The translations under genes were made by a program, and so were the position numbers. From contig JAURKC010000027.1 of assembly GCA_030831945.1 (NCBI GenBank), positions 1 to 34,729 of the forward strand: 34,729 bases of DNA, read 5' to 3'. Every line of letters begins with the position of its first letter. The stretch's first letter is position 1. Origin of the DNA: Ferruginibacter sp. (GTDB taxonomy: Bacteria > Bacteroidota > Bacteroidia > Chitinophagales > Chitinophagaceae). This document shows, one piece after another, positions 25,540 to 34,517 of this stretch. The notes under the pieces were generated by a model. It was not told the origin of the DNA, did not search any database, and saw only the letters and a program-made list of their open reading frames with translations.

Positions 25540-26973
25540 ATGTCTACTTCAACGAATCAAGATTCTTCTTTTAAACCAACACTCGGTTTGTTTGATGCTA
25601 CAATGATTGTTGCGGGCTCCATGATTGGTTCTGGGATTTTTATAGTTAGTGCTGATATGCTTAAGGATATGGGTAGTGCAGGCTGGTTACTAGCTGCCTG
25701 GGTTATTACAGGATTCATGACCCTTACTGCCGCTTTGAGTTACGGTGAGTTGAGTGCAATGTATCCAAAAGCAGGTGGACAATACGTTTATCTAAAGGCT
25801 GCTTACAATCCATTTATTGGATTTTTATATGGCTGGAGTTTTTTTGCAGTGATACAAACAGGAACTATTGCAGCTGTAGCGGTAGCTTTTGCAAAGTTTG
25901 CTGGTTACTTCTTTCCTGTACTAGCTTGGGAAGAAGTAAATACTTTTAATCTGCTAGGCCTCAAAATACATTATGCTCAATTGGTGGCTATCGTAGTGAT
26001 TATTTGTCTGACTTTTATTAATACTCGAGGTATTGAGTCTGGTAAATGGATTCAAACTTTTTTTACTTCAGCCAAACTATTATCTCTTTTCGGATTAATT
26101 ATAGCAGGTTTTATTGCATTTAACTGGCAGATTTGGAGTGCTAACTGGCAAAACCCTTGGGTGATGCAGCATCTTACCAATACAGGCGGTACTATTCAAT
26201 TTGAACCACTATTAATGGGTGCTGCATTAGGGGCAATGGCTAGTGCAATGGTGGGAAGTATATTTAGTAGTGATGCTTGGAACAATGTGACCTTCATTGC
26301 CGGTGAGATAAAAAATCCTCAAAAAAATATTGGTCTAAGTTTATTCTTAGGAACCTTAATTGTAACAGTGATCTATTTATTAATGAATGTAGTCTATCTC
26401 GCTACGGTTCCATTGCATGAACTGGCCTTTGCAAAAGATAATCGAGTTGCCCTCAGTGCATCCGAAGCTATTTTTGGAAGTAGTGGTACCATTATCATTG
26501 CAGTGATGATAATGGTAGCAACTTTTGGTTGTAACAATGGATTGATACTAGCAGGTGCGAGGGTTTATTATACGATGGCTAAAGATCAATTGTTTTTTAA
26601 GAAAGCTGGAACCTTGAATAAAAATATTGTTCCTGAATGGGCCCTTTGGATTCAGTGTTTGATGGCTTGTATACTTTGCCTCAGTGGTAGATATGGTGAT
26701 TTGTTGGATATGGTTTCTTTTATAGTGGTAATATTTTATGTACTCACCATTGCTGGGATTTTTATTTTACGTAAAAAGTATCCAACTGCAGATAGACCCT
26801 ATAAGGCATTTGGATATCCTGTTTTACCAATTATTTATATGTTAATGGGGATTAGCTTTTGTATTTTATTGATTATTTATAAACCACAATTTACTTGGCC
26901 AGGCTTAATCATTACGCTGTTGGGTATTCCTTTGTATTATCTTGCGGTTCGAAATAAAAATTCAACTTCTTAA
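25540..26973 (+). CDS. APC-family amino acid permease
   Basis: A 477-residue inner-membrane transporter with twelve predicted membrane helices. Helix 1 carries the APC substrate-binding motif MIVAGSMIGSGIFIVSAD (about 22-39, with the G-S-G-I-F core). Helix 2-3 shows ALSYGELSAMYPKAGGQYVYLK (about 65-86), and SDAWNNVTFIAGEIKNPQKN (about 244-263) is the conserved loop after helix 6. The layout is that of the LAT/SteT-like subfamily of amino acid exchangers; which amino acid is moved cannot be told from sequence. A 35-bp gap after the OmpH terminator and no clear -7 box leave the promoter undefined. The DUF4254 gene begins 11 bp after its stop, so both are probably on one transcript. Confidence 0.93.
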   Translation: MSTSTNQDSSFKPTLGLFDATMIVAGSMIGSGIFIVSADMLKDMGSAGWLLAAWVITGFMTLTAALSYGELSAMYPKAGGQYVYLKAAYNPFIGFLYGWSFFAVIQTGTIAAVAVAFAKFAGYFFPVLAWEEVNTFNLLGLKIHYAQLVAIVVIICLTFINTRGIESGKWIQTFFTSAKLLSLFGLIIAGFIAFNWQIWSANWQNPWVMQHLTNTGGTIQFEPLLMGAALGAMASAMVGSIFSSDAWNNVTFIAGEIKNPQKNIGLSLFLGTLIVTVIYLLMNVVYLATVPLHELAFAKDNRVALSASEAIFGSSGTIIIAVMIMVATFGCNNGLILAGARVYYTMAKDQLFFKKAGTLNKNIVPEWALWIQCLMACILCLSGRYGDLLDMVSFIVVIFYVLTIAGIFILRKKYPTADRPYKAFGYPVLPIIYMLMGISFCILLIIYKPQFTWPGLIITLLGIPLYYLAVRNKNSTS

Positions 26974-26984
26974 TATTTTTTTTG

Positions 26985-27599
26985 ATGGTTAGTAAAATTT
27001 GTAATGAGATTTTTGATCAATGTATTCATGATTATCATTTAACAGATATGGTGGATACAACCATTCGTAACCCATTTTCTGAAAATGGATTGGATCATTT
27101 ATTGTATGCAAAAAATTGGGTGGATACTGTGCAATGGCATTTGGAAGATATTGTACGTAATCCTACAATCGATGCTGTGGAAGGTTTGTTATTGAAAAGA
27201 AGAATTGATGCTTCTAATCAAGTGCGGACAGATATGGTTGAATATATCGATAGTTATTTTTTGCAACAATATAAAAATATCAACCCTAAGGTAAATGCAT
27301 TGGTCAATACCGAAAGTCCAGCATGGGCGATTGATCGCTTGTCAATTTTAGCTTTAAAGATTTATCATATGACTGTGGAAGTAAATCGCCAAGATGCTGC
27401 TGAAGAACATGTGGCCTCTTGTTCAAAAAAATTGGAGGTACTCTTAGAACAGCGGGTTGATTTATCTCAGTCAATTGATGAGTTGCTAAGTGATATAGCA
27501 AAAGGTGATAAATACATGAAAGTATATAAGCAAATGAAAATGTACAATGACCCCGGTCTAAATCCTGTGTTATATCAACTGCAAAATAAAAATGTATAA
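26985..27599 (+). CDS. DUF4254 protein
   Basis: A 204-residue, mostly helical, soluble protein without signal peptide. The sequence ICNEIFDQCIHDYHLTDMVD (about 4-23), then NPFSENGLDHLLYAKNWVD and WHLEDIVRNP (about 45-55), matches the DUF4254 family found mainly in Bacteroidota; a second helical half has PAWAIDRLSILALKIYHM. Its molecular function is unknown. A TTG at 26982 precedes the ATG at 26985 in frame; the ATG is chosen. It lies 11 bp after the APC permease and 96 bp before a family 9 glycosyltransferase, so a role linked to surface glycan or lipopolysaccharide assembly is a guess from context only. Confidence 0.85.
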   Translation: MVSKICNEIFDQCIHDYHLTDMVDTTIRNPFSENGLDHLLYAKNWVDTVQWHLEDIVRNPTIDAVEGLLLKRRIDASNQVRTDMVEYIDSYFLQQYKNINPKVNALVNTESPAWAIDRLSILALKIYHMTVEVNRQDAAEEHVASCSKKLEVLLEQRVDLSQSIDELLSDIAKGDKYMKVYKQMKMYNDPGLNPVLYQLQNKNV

Positions 27600-27695
27600 A
27601 TCGATTGTAATAGTTGTAGCATTGAATAAATAAGTATTATTCAGCAGCTACTTTAATTAATTATTCATTACGTCATTTAATTATTAAAGTCCATC

Positions 27696-28730
27696 TTGCA
27701 AAATCCAAAGCACATATTGGTTATACGTTTTTCATCCATGGGTGATGTAGCAATGACGGTGCCTGTTTTAAAAAATCTGCTCGATCAAAATCCGGCGGTA
27801 AAAATTACGGTAGTCTCCAACGCCTTTTTTGAACCTTTATTTTCGGGGTTGCAAAGATGTAATTTTCATCCTGCATATTTAAAGGAAAGACATAAGGGGT
27901 TTGGGGGTATGTTTCGTTTATTTAAAGAGCTTACCAATCTCTATAAATTTGATGTAGTTATTGATTTACACAGTGTACTAAGAGCTCATTTATTGTCATT
28001 TTTTTTTAAAATCAATAGGGTGTCCATCGCTACTTTAGATAAGGGTAGGAGTGAAAAAAAAGCCCTTACCCAATCACAACAGAAAGTTTTTGTTCCGCTT
28101 AGGTCTATGCATGAACGTTATGCTTCGGTATTTAGAAAAAAAGGGTTTTCAGTTCAATTAGCTACTGAAAAATCAATTTATTTAAAACAGGAAATTCCTA
28201 TTGAGTTAAGGCCTGTATTTTCATCTGGTAAAAAAATAATTGGAGTAGCTCCTTTTGCTCAATTTAAAGAGAAGATGTACCCGATTGAAAAAATGAAAAT
28301 AGTAGTGAGCCAATTGACCGCTGCAAATTATACCGTTTTATTATTGGGTGGAGGTAAAGAAGAATCGGAAGTTTTAGATCAATGGGAAAAAGAAATTTTT
28401 TCAGCATTCAATGTTTCTGGTAAGTATTCTTTCAAAGAAGAACTTTCTATCATTAGTAATTTGGATCGAATGGTTAGTATGGATTCAGCGAATATGCATC
28501 TTGCCTCCTTATTTAAGGTGCCTGTAATTAGTATCTGGGGTGCTACTCATCCCTATGCTGGATTTAATGGATGGGGTCAGTCAAATGAAAATATAGTACA
28601 GCTAGAGCTTGCTTGTAGACCCTGTTCGGTTTTTGGAAATAAGCCTTGCTATCGGGGAGATCATGCTTGTATGCAGGGTATCTCAGAAGAAATGATTTTT
28701 CAAAAAATAGTGCTAGGATTCAATCAATAG
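27696..28730 (+). CDS. Glycosyltransferase family 9 (heptosyltransferase-like)
   Basis: A 344-residue cytosolic GT-B enzyme that adds a heptose or other sugar to lipopolysaccharide core. The N-terminal domain opens HILVIRFSSMGDVAMTVPVL (about 6-25) with the family R-F-S-S-x-G-D block. The C-terminal domain has MVSMDSANMHLASLF (around 257-271) with the D-S-x-x-M-H nucleotide-binding motif, and VISIWGATHPY follows it. A Cys-rich end, CRPCSVFGNKPCYRGDHAC (about 307-325), is seen in the Bacteroidota members. No ATG exists near the N-terminus: the frame is closed by TAA at 27678-27680 and the first suitable start is TTG at 27696; the next ATG would remove the R-F-S-S motif. The gene converges with proA 31 bp away. 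Confidence 0.9.
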   Translation: MQNPKHILVIRFSSMGDVAMTVPVLKNLLDQNPAVKITVVSNAFFEPLFSGLQRCNFHPAYLKERHKGFGGMFRLFKELTNLYKFDVVIDLHSVLRAHLLSFFFKINRVSIATLDKGRSEKKALTQSQQKVFVPLRSMHERYASVFRKKGFSVQLATEKSIYLKQEIPIELRPVFSSGKKIIGVAPFAQFKEKMYPIEKMKIVVSQLTAANYTVLLLGGGKEESEVLDQWEKEIFSAFNVSGKYSFKEELSIISNLDRMVSMDSANMHLASLFKVPVISIWGATHPYAGFNGWGQSNENIVQLELACRPCSVFGNKPCYRGDHACMQGISEEMIFQKIVLGFNQ

Positions 28731-28761
28731 CATCATTTTTATTCAAAATGGAATATTATTT

Positions 28762-30024
28762 TTAGCTTCTAACTTGTCCACTTCCTCTTACTACCCATTT
28801 ATAACTACATAATTCTTTCAATGCCATTGGACCTCTTGCATGTAGTTTTTGGGTACTGATTCCTATTTCAGCTCCTAATCCCAATTGAGCGCCATCGGTA
28901 AAAGCAGTGGATACATTGGAATAAACTACTGCTGCATCAACTTGCTGAAGGAATTGTTCAATGTTTTGCTCATTCTCCGCAATAATAGTTTCACTGTGCT
29001 TACTACTGTTTACTGAAATATAATCGATGGCAGCTTCAATAGAGGATACCGTTTTAACTGCCAATATATAATCTAGAAATTCAGTTCCGAAATGTTTTTC
29101 ATTAGCCTGCTTCAAAAAACTAGCAGGATAGTTATTTTCTAAGGATTTGTAAGCTAAATCATCTGCATAAATCACAACATTTTTAGTAGCAAGGCGGCTA
29201 ACTAATTCTGGTAGATTTTTTAATTGATTGACATGGACTAGTAAACAGTCTAAAGCATTGCAAACACTTACTCTTCTGGTTTTTGAATTAAAAACAATTG
29301 CTTTTCCTTTTTCAATATCACCCGTTTCATCAAAATAGGCATGAACAATTCCAGCTCCTGTTTCAATGACTGGGACTTTAGATTCTTTGCGAACGAAGTC
29401 TATCAATTGTTGACTACCTCTCGGAATAATGACGTCTACATAACCCACTGCATTTAGCAATTCAGTAGTTGCTTCTCTTCTTGCTGGTAATAGTTCAATA
29501 CAATTTTCAGGTAAGCCATGTTGTTTTAAAACAGACTGGATAATTTTTACAATCGCTAGATTTGAATATTCAGCATCACTACCTCCTTTCAAAATACAAG
29601 CGTTTCCAGATCGAAGGCATAGAGAAAATACATCAAAAGTAACATTAGGACGTGCTTCAAAAATAACACCGATTACACCAAGTGGTACAGAGATCTTACT
29701 GATTTGCATACCATTGTCCATCGTTTTTTGCTCTAGTAAAATACCTACAGGGCTAGGCAGTGCGGCTACTTTTTTAATTTCATTAGCAATGTCTTGCAAT
29801 CTTTTGTTGGTAAGTTGAAGCCGATCATATTTAGGATCAGCTGTTGACATGTTGTCAAGATCCTTTTGATTTTCTTTTAATATAATTTCCGCATTGCTAA
29901 TAGCCGCCTCCGCTAAACTGATTAGGACAGCCTTTACCTTTTCTCCATTGATCTGGATTAGCTTTTTGCTAGCTTGCTGAACTGCTTTAAAATTATCTGT
30001 TAGGGAATGATTATTATTCATCAT
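28762..30024 (-). CDS. proA: Glutamate-5-semialdehyde dehydrogenase (gamma-glutamyl phosphate reductase)
   Basis: A 420-residue NADPH-dependent enzyme of proline synthesis; it reduces gamma-glutamyl phosphate to glutamate 5-semialdehyde. Motifs: [20 protein letters not shown] (114-133), [15 protein letters not shown] (137-151), [16 protein letters not shown] (196-211), [13 protein letters not shown] (221-233) and [16 protein letters not shown] (247-262), in which Cys255 is the likely catalytic thiol. Length is normal. Two ATG codons stand together; the first overlaps the proB stop as ATGA (30021-30024), so the genes are translationally coupled. The protein probably works next to ProB, which makes its unstable substrate. 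Confidence 0.97.
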   Translation of the reverse strand: MMNNNHSLTDNFKAVQQASKKLIQINGEKVKAVLISLAEAAISNAEIILKENQKDLDNMSTADPKYDRLQLTNKRLQDIANEIKKVAALPSPVGILLEQKTMDNGMQISKISVPLGVIGVIFEARPNVTFDVFSLCLRSGNACILKGGSDAEYSNLAIVKIIQSVLKQHGLPENCIELLPARREATTELLNAVGYVDVIIPRGSQQLIDFVRKESKVPVIETGAGIVHAYFDETGDIEKGKAIVFNSKTRRVSVCNALDCLLVHVNQLKNLPELVSRLATKNVVIYADDLAYKSLENNYPASFLKQANEKHFGTEFLDYILAVKTVSSIEAAIDYISVNSSKHSETIIAENEQNIEQFLQQVDAAVVYSNVSTAFTDGAQLGLGAEIGISTQKLHARGPMALKELCSYKWVVRGSGQVRS

Positions 30025-31112
30025 TTGCTTAGTTCATTGTTTAAGAATAAGTAATCATAATGCACCAAAGCTTTCTCATTTTTTTTGCTCATTAATTCAG
30101 CTGCCTTATCTGAATTATATTGGGCTTTACCTACCCCTAATTTTTTCCCTGCATTACTGATAATTTGTATGATTTCTCCTTTTTTAAAAGACCCTTCAAT
30201 TTTTGTAATTCCTACAGGCAATAAGCTGGTAGGTTTATTGGATTGCAAAGCTTTTTGAGCCCCCTCATCAATGAACACGGCGCCCTTTACAAACCCTTCT
30301 GAGTGAGCAACCCATTTTTTAATGCTTGAAATATTTTTTCTGGGTTTAAATAATGTCCCAACATGTAATTGGTTATTTATTTGAATGAGTATATTGGCTT
30401 CTTTACCATCGGCTATCTGAACAGGAATGCCCATGCTCGCCACTTTATTGGCCATACTGCATTTAGTGAGCATTCCACCTCTGCCGAAATTAGATTTTTC
30501 TGAAGTAATGAAACTTTCAAATTTGGTATCTCCAAATTCAATGAATGGAATCAATTTCGAAGTGGATTTATTAGGAGCACCATCATAAATACCTTTTACA
30601 TTAGAAAGTATTACCAACTTATCTGCATCCACCATACCAGAAACTAATCCAGCTAATTCATCATTATCGGTAAACATTAGTTCAGTTACTGAGATTACAT
30701 CATTCTCATTTAAAATAGGGATTACATTGTTTTGAAGTAAAACAGCAATACAATTCTTCATATTGATATAATGTTCTCTATCTCTAAAGTCCTCTTTGGT
30801 TACTAATACCTGGGCACATAAGCAACCTAGTTTTGCAAATTGTTCTGCATAAAGATTAATCAATTTGATTTGACCTACAGAAGCAAATAATTGTCTTTTG
30901 CTGATTTCGTCTGTCTTTTTAGGGGGCGTAATTAAACTTCTTCCTGCGGCAACAGCTCCAGAGGAAATTAAAATAATGTCATTTCCTTCCTTGTTGAGTA
31001 CACTAATTTGCCTAGTAAGCTGTTCAATACTTTTTAAGTCAAGGCCACCTCCTTGTTGTGCTACTACATTAGAGCCTACCTTTATTACGATTCTTTTTTT
31101 TCTTTTAGGCAT
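30021..31112 (-). CDS. proB: Glutamate 5-kinase
   Basis: A 363-residue enzyme that phosphorylates glutamate with ATP, the first and usually proline-inhibited step of proline synthesis. The amino acid kinase domain starts [13 protein letters not shown] (near residues 7-19) and has [24 protein letters not shown] and [13 protein letters not shown]. It is followed by [16 protein letters not shown] and FGRGGMLTK. The C-terminal part (about 270-350; GVAKAQY-like [15 protein letters not shown]) is the PUA domain. The frame stays open for 40 more codons to 31232, but that extension is low-complexity and absent from the family; the ATG at 31112 ([15 protein letters not shown]) gives the standard length and is chosen. 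It is the first gene of proBA, divergent from ispD. Confidence 0.96.
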   Translation of the reverse strand: MPKRKKRIVIKVGSNVVAQQGGGLDLKSIEQLTRQISVLNKEGNDIILISSGAVAAGRSLITPPKKTDEISKRQLFASVGQIKLINLYAEQFAKLGCLCAQVLVTKEDFRDREHYINMKNCIAVLLQNNVIPILNENDVISVTELMFTDNDELAGLVSGMVDADKLVILSNVKGIYDGAPNKSTSKLIPFIEFGDTKFESFITSEKSNFGRGGMLTKCSMANKVASMGIPVQIADGKEANILIQINNQLHVGTLFKPRKNISSIKKWVAHSEGFVKGAVFIDEGAQKALQSNKPTSLLPVGITKIEGSFKKGEIIQIISNAGKKLGVGKAQYNSDKAAELMSKKNEKALVHYDYLFLNNELSK

Positions 31113-31331
31113 GCGTAAAATTAAAGTTTTTAAGTTAAAAAACTGTTCCTTATGGATTGAATGATTGAGTATTGTTTTATAATTGGGTTTAATGAGTGCT
31201 AGGTTCAACTTTAGAGAATGGTTGTTTAGCATTCCGGTTTCATTGGTAAATGCTAAAAAGTTTTATAGAAGAGTTTAAATGCCCCCAATGGTATTTATTC
31301 TCATTACCCGAATAATTATTAATTTGCAGTA

Positions 31332-32009
31332 ATGAAAAAATACGCAATTATAGTGGCAGGAGGTATGGGCAGTAGGATGAAGGTAAATATGCCTAAACAA
31401 TTTTTGCATTTAAAAAATAAGCCGATACTTTTTTACACCTTGGATACTTTTTTAAAATCTTTTGAAGAACTGCAGATAATATTGGTATTGCCTCAAGATT
31501 ATATTGAAGCTGGACAGGAGATTATTAATGAATATTTTAATAAGGATCGTATCAAAATTACAGTGGGTGGAGGTACAAGGTTTCAATCTGTGAAAAATGG
31601 ACTGCAGTTAATTAAAGAGGATAGTATTATTTTTGTTCACGATGGAGTAAGGTGTTTGCTTTCGGTTGATTTAATTCATCGTTGCTATCAATCAGCGGTA
31701 GAATTTGGTTCTGCAATACCTGTAATCAATTCAAAAGATAGTGTTCGCTTGGTACTTGAGCAGGGTAATGAAGCACTGGAACGCGATAGGGTTAAATTGG
31801 TTCAGACTCCCCAGACCTTTCAAAGTAAAATTTTGTTACCAGCTTTTGGAGTAGACTATCAAGATAAATTTACAGATGAAGCGACTGTCGTGGAGGCCTT
31901 TGGAATGAAAGTTCATTTGGTTGTAGGAGAGGAGCAAAATATAAAAATTACTCAACCCATTGATTTATTATTAGCTGAAGGAATTATGAATGCTGCGAAT
32001 GAAAAGTAA
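31332..32009 (+). CDS. ispD: 2-C-methyl-D-erythritol 4-phosphate cytidylyltransferase
   Basis: A 225-residue enzyme of the non-mevalonate isoprenoid pathway; it joins CTP and MEP to give CDP-ME. The nucleotide loop AIIVAGGMGSRM (5-16) and PKQFLHL (21-27) are at the N-terminus. VGGGTRFQSVKNGL (about 78-91), VHDGVRCLL (about 102-110), SKDSVR (about 129-134) and VQTPQTF (about 157-163) complete the IspD pattern, and TDEATVVE holds the MEP-binding Asp/Glu. Length is typical. It is the only gene of the pathway in the window and is monocistronic, between divergent proBA and the converging oxidoreductase gene. A hairpin covers its stop codon (32000-32025). Confidence 0.96.
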   Translation: MKKYAIIVAGGMGSRMKVNMPKQFLHLKNKPILFYTLDTFLKSFEELQIILVLPQDYIEAGQEIINEYFNKDRIKITVGGGTRFQSVKNGLQLIKEDSIIFVHDGVRCLLSVDLIHRCYQSAVEFGSAIPVINSKDSVRLVLEQGNEALERDRVKLVQTPQTFQSKILLPAFGVDYQDKFTDEATVVEAFGMKVHLVVGEEQNIKITQPIDLLLAEGIMNAANEK

Positions 32010-32071
32010 AATAGGTTACTTTTCATCACTTGATATTCTCTTAAGTATTTTGCTAAAAAGGTTACTTTTCA
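32000..32071. repeat. Hairpin over the ispD stop codon, with its right arm repeated downstream
   Basis: TGAAAAGTAA (32000-32009, including the ispD TAA) and TTACTTTTCA (32016-32025) form a 10-bp stem with a 6-nt loop. The 13-mer AGGTTACTTTTCA occurs at 32013-32025 and again at 32059-32071. The stem could help end ispD transcription, although no T-run follows it. Confidence 0.5.
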
Positions 32072-32096
32072 ATGGAGTAATTAACCATTTTTACAA

Positions 32097-33068
32097 TTAA
32101 TTAAATTCCTGGTGGTTAATTTTTTCTAATATTTGGTGGGCTACATCCATTGCTCTAAATCCATCTAATATGGTTACGGGCGTTTCGGTACCTTGATTGA
32201 TTGCGCTAACAAAGGCTTCCAATTCCATTTTAATTGCATTACCTACTGCTACCGTGGGGTTAGCAATCGCGATTGTTTTTTTACCATTATTGGTCTCTAT
32301 ATCGAAAGTAAAAACCTGTTTGTCCTCATCGGTATTTAACTTAATGACTTCTGTTTTCTTTTCTAAAAAATCGATACCAATGTAGGCGTCTTTTTGAAAT
32401 AACCTCATTTTGCGCATTTTTTTCATTGAAATGCGACTACTGGTAAGATTGGCTACACATCCATTATCAAATTCTATTCTTACGTTGGCAATGTCGGGGG
32501 TATCACTCATTACTGCCACTCCATTGGCTGAGATGTATTTTACATTGCTATTGACCAAATTCAGAATAATATCAATGTCGTGTATCATCAGGTCAAGAAT
32601 AACACTCACATCGGTACCACGAGGGTTAAATTGTGCTAAGCGATGCACTTCAATAAACATTGGACTGATGCTGTAACCTTTGAGCGCTAAAAAGGCTGGA
32701 TTAAACCTTTCTACATGGCCTACTTGAAATTTAATATTAGCTTCTTTGGCAAGTTTTAGTAACTCTCTAGCCTCATCCATCGTATTTGCCAGGGGTTTTT
32801 CCACAAAAACGTGTTTGCCCTTGGTGATGGCGGCCTTACTAATTTCAAAATGTTCGGTGGTGGGGGCCACAATATCGACTAGGTCACAGGCGTCCATTAG
32901 TTGTTCGGCATTGTCGAAATAGGGTAGTTGGAATTTATCACTTACTTCTTTTGAAACTTGCTGAGAAGGGTCAAAAAAACCAATAAGTTTAACCCCTTCA
33001 ATTTCCTTCCAGTTGTTTAAATGAATCTTCCCTAAATGACCAACACCAAAGACACCAACTTTTAACAT
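32097..33068 (-). CDS. Gfo/Idh/MocA-family NAD(P)-dependent oxidoreductase
   Basis: A 323-residue soluble dehydrogenase-like protein. The N-terminal Rossmann fold has GVFGVGHLGKIHL (5-17, G-x-G-x-x-G), the FDPS segment after the second strand, and VFVEKPLANTMDEA (87-100) with the family E-K-P motif. The C-terminal substrate-binding domain includes VGHVERFNPAF and IHDIDIILNLV, where the H-D-I-D residues lie at the expected active site. Substrates of the family are sugars, sugar nucleotides or inositols; which one cannot be told. A UDP-GlcNAc-type oxidoreductase is one possibility. It follows accA by 177 bp on the same strand but has its own -7 box at 33085-33092. Confidence 0.9.
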   Translation of the reverse strand: MLKVGVFGVGHLGKIHLNNWKEIEGVKLIGFFDPSQQVSKEVSDKFQLPYFDNAEQLMDACDLVDIVAPTTEHFEISKAAITKGKHVFVEKPLANTMDEARELLKLAKEANIKFQVGHVERFNPAFLALKGYSISPMFIEVHRLAQFNPRGTDVSVILDLMIHDIDIILNLVNSNVKYISANGVAVMSDTPDIANVRIEFDNGCVANLTSSRISMKKMRKMRLFQKDAYIGIDFLEKKTEVIKLNTDEDKQVFTFDIETNNGKKTIAIANPTVAVGNAIKMELEAFVSAINQGTETPVTILDGFRAMDVAHQILEKINHQEFN

Positions 33069-33084
33069 AACCGTATTGTTTAGT

Positions 33085-33092
33085 CAAAGATA
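33085..33092 (-). promoter_or_regulatory. Putative -7 box of the Gfo/Idh/MocA gene
   Basis: On the minus strand TATCTTTG fits TAnnTTTG, identical to the tRNA-Asp box, and ends 16 nt before the ATG at 33068. No clear -33 element. A short stem AAAGG-TGTTG-CCTTT (33107-33121) just upstream may be a weak accA terminator. Confidence 0.5.
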
Positions 33093-33245
33093 AGTTGCTC
33101 TCTTGAAAAGGTGTTGCCTTTAAAAGGGATGTTAATAAATAGATAGCTTAAAAATCTTTCCTTATTTCTAACAAAAGCTGAGGATTTCAGTTCTTGAATA
33201 AAGAGAAAATCTTAAATTTTGAAAGGATTATTGTTGAGCAGAACC

Positions 33246-34235
33246 TTAATTGACTGCTTTTTCTGGCAATTCCTCCCAGAAGCCCATTTTTCCAAATTTT
33301 TCAATTCTTTGCTCGCAACGTTTTTGAGGATCAATGCTTTTTAATTCTGCTATAACAGGAAGAAGGAATTTTTTAAGTAAATCTGCCGCTTCATCATAAT
33401 CCCAATGGGCACCACCAAAAGGTTCAGGAATAACTCCATCAACTAAACCAAATTGCAACATATCGTCACCGGTCAATTTTAGTTGATCGGCTGCTTTCTC
33501 CTTATTATCCCAGTTTCTCCAAAGGATACTACTGCAGCTTTCGGGTGAAATAACCGTGTACCAGGTATTCTGCATCATAAAAACACGGTCACCTGCGCCA
33601 ATGCCTAATGCACCGCCACTAGCTCCTTCACCAATGATAACGCATATAACGGGTACCTTTAGACGAAGCATTTCATAAATATTGCGCGCGATTGCTTCAC
33701 CCTGACCTCTTTCTTCTGCTTCTAGTCCTGGATAAGCACCTGGTGTATCAATAAGGGTAATAATTGGTTTATTGAATTTTTCAGCCAATTTCATTAGGCG
33801 AATTGCCTTACGGTAACCTTCTGGATTAGCCATTCCAAAATTTCTAATTTGCCTCATTTTGGTATTGATTCCCTTTTGCTGACCAATGATCATCACTGTT
33901 TGGCCATCCATATCGGCAAAACCACCAACCATCGCCTTATCGTCTTTGAAAGTTCTATCGCCATGCAGTTCAACAAAATTGCTACACATTTTATCGATGT
34001 ATTTTAGTGTGTAGGGTCTGTCTGGATGCCTGCTTAACTGGACCTTTTGCCAAGGCGTAAGATTTTGGGTGAGTTCCTTTTTAGTTTCAATAATTCTATT
34101 TTCCAATGAAGCAATAGAACCACTCATATCTGATTTGCTTTTTTCCTGAGCTGCTTTCAATAGCTCTATTTGATCATAGAGATCTTTGATAGGTTTTTCG
34201 AAATCGAGGAACTGACGGTTTTTTAATTCAGGCAT
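33246..34235 (-). CDS. accA: Acetyl-CoA carboxylase carboxyltransferase subunit alpha
   Basis: A 329-residue subunit that, with AccD, moves the carboxyl group from carboxybiotin to acetyl-CoA to form malonyl-CoA, the first step of fatty-acid synthesis. The N-terminal helical part (about 1-60) has the usual LEFEKPI-like start ([11 protein letters not shown], 9-19). The crotonase-fold core shows [12 protein letters not shown] (69-80), [11 protein letters not shown] (89-99), [10 protein letters not shown] (161-170), [12 protein letters not shown] (202-213) whose glycines form the oxyanion site, and [11 protein letters not shown] (230-240). Length is normal. accD and accBC are not in the window. 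It is preceded by the divergent tRNA-Asp region, with no clear -7 box of its own. Confidence 0.97.
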   Translation of the reverse strand: MPELKNRQFLDFEKPIKDLYDQIELLKAAQEKSKSDMSGSIASLENRIIETKKELTQNLTPWQKVQLSRHPDRPYTLKYIDKMCSNFVELHGDRTFKDDKAMVGGFADMDGQTVMIIGQQKGINTKMRQIRNFGMANPEGYRKAIRLMKLAEKFNKPIITLIDTPGAYPGLEAEERGQGEAIARNIYEMLRLKVPVICVIIGEGASGGALGIGAGDRVFMMQNTWYTVISPESCSSILWRNWDNKEKAADQLKLTGDDMLQFGLVDGVIPEPFGGAHWDYDEAADLLKKFLLPVIAELKSIDPQKRCEQRIEKFGKMGFWEELPEKAVN

Positions 34236-34318
34236 ATGATGAGTTTACTATGTGTTATTTGACTGTGAAAGTAATAACTGTTCGGTAAAATTAAGTGGAA
34301 AGATTTTTTAATAAAAGT

Positions 34319-34351
34319 TTTGGGTTAAAAAAATTAAAACACCTATCTTTG
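34319..34351 (+). promoter_or_regulatory. Promoter of tRNA-Asp
   Basis: TTTG (34319-34322), a 21-nt spacer and TATCTTTG (34344-34351) match the Bacteroidota promoter pattern. Transcription would start near 34357, leaving a leader of about 55 nt before the mature tRNA. Confidence 0.65.
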
Positions 34352-34411
34352 CCATCCCAAAAAACAGACCCTAGATCAGAGATGGTTTTGGAATAAGTTA
34401 AGAGGGAATTT

Positions 34412-34485
34412 GGATCGGTAGTTCAGTTGGTTAGAACGCCGCCCTGTCACGGCGGAGGTCGCGGGTTCGAGTCCCGTCCGGTCCG
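34412..34485 (+). tRNA. tRNA-Asp (anticodon GTC)
   Basis: A complete cloverleaf. Acceptor GGATCGG (34412-34418) pairs with CCGGTCC (34478-34484) with one T-G pair, and the discriminator is G (34485). The D arm is GTTC/GAAC and the anticodon stem CCGCC/GGCGG with loop CTGTCAC. The anticodon GTC at 34446-34448 reads Asp codons. The T arm is GCGGG/CCCGT with loop TTCGAGT. The 3' CCA is not encoded (the next bases are CAT) and must be added after transcription. Confidence 0.97.
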
Positions 34486-34488
34486 CAT

Positions 34489-34517
34489 ACCCTTACAGAA
34501 ATGTAAGGGTTTTTTTA
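34489..34517 (+). terminator. Intrinsic terminator of tRNA-Asp
   Basis: ACCCTTACA (34489-34497), a GAAA tetraloop and TGTAAGGGT (34502-34510) form a 9-bp stem followed by a T-run. It starts 3 nt after the tRNA, so the tRNA is transcribed alone. Confidence 0.92.

Noticed and set aside
28734..28750. Hairpin CATTTT-TATTC-AAAATG between the glycosyltransferase and proA
   Set aside because: A 6-bp AT-rich stem with no strong T-run is expected by chance in DNA of this composition.
31113..31232. A 40-codon N-terminal extension of glutamate 5-kinase
   Set aside because: The frame is open upstream to 31232, but the added sequence is low-complexity and has no counterpart in the family; the ATG at 31112 gives the standard 363-residue enzyme.
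31319..31326. TTAATTTG as a promoter box just before the ispD start codon
   Set aside because: It differs from TAnnTTTG at the second position and has no -33 partner, so the match is too weak to call.
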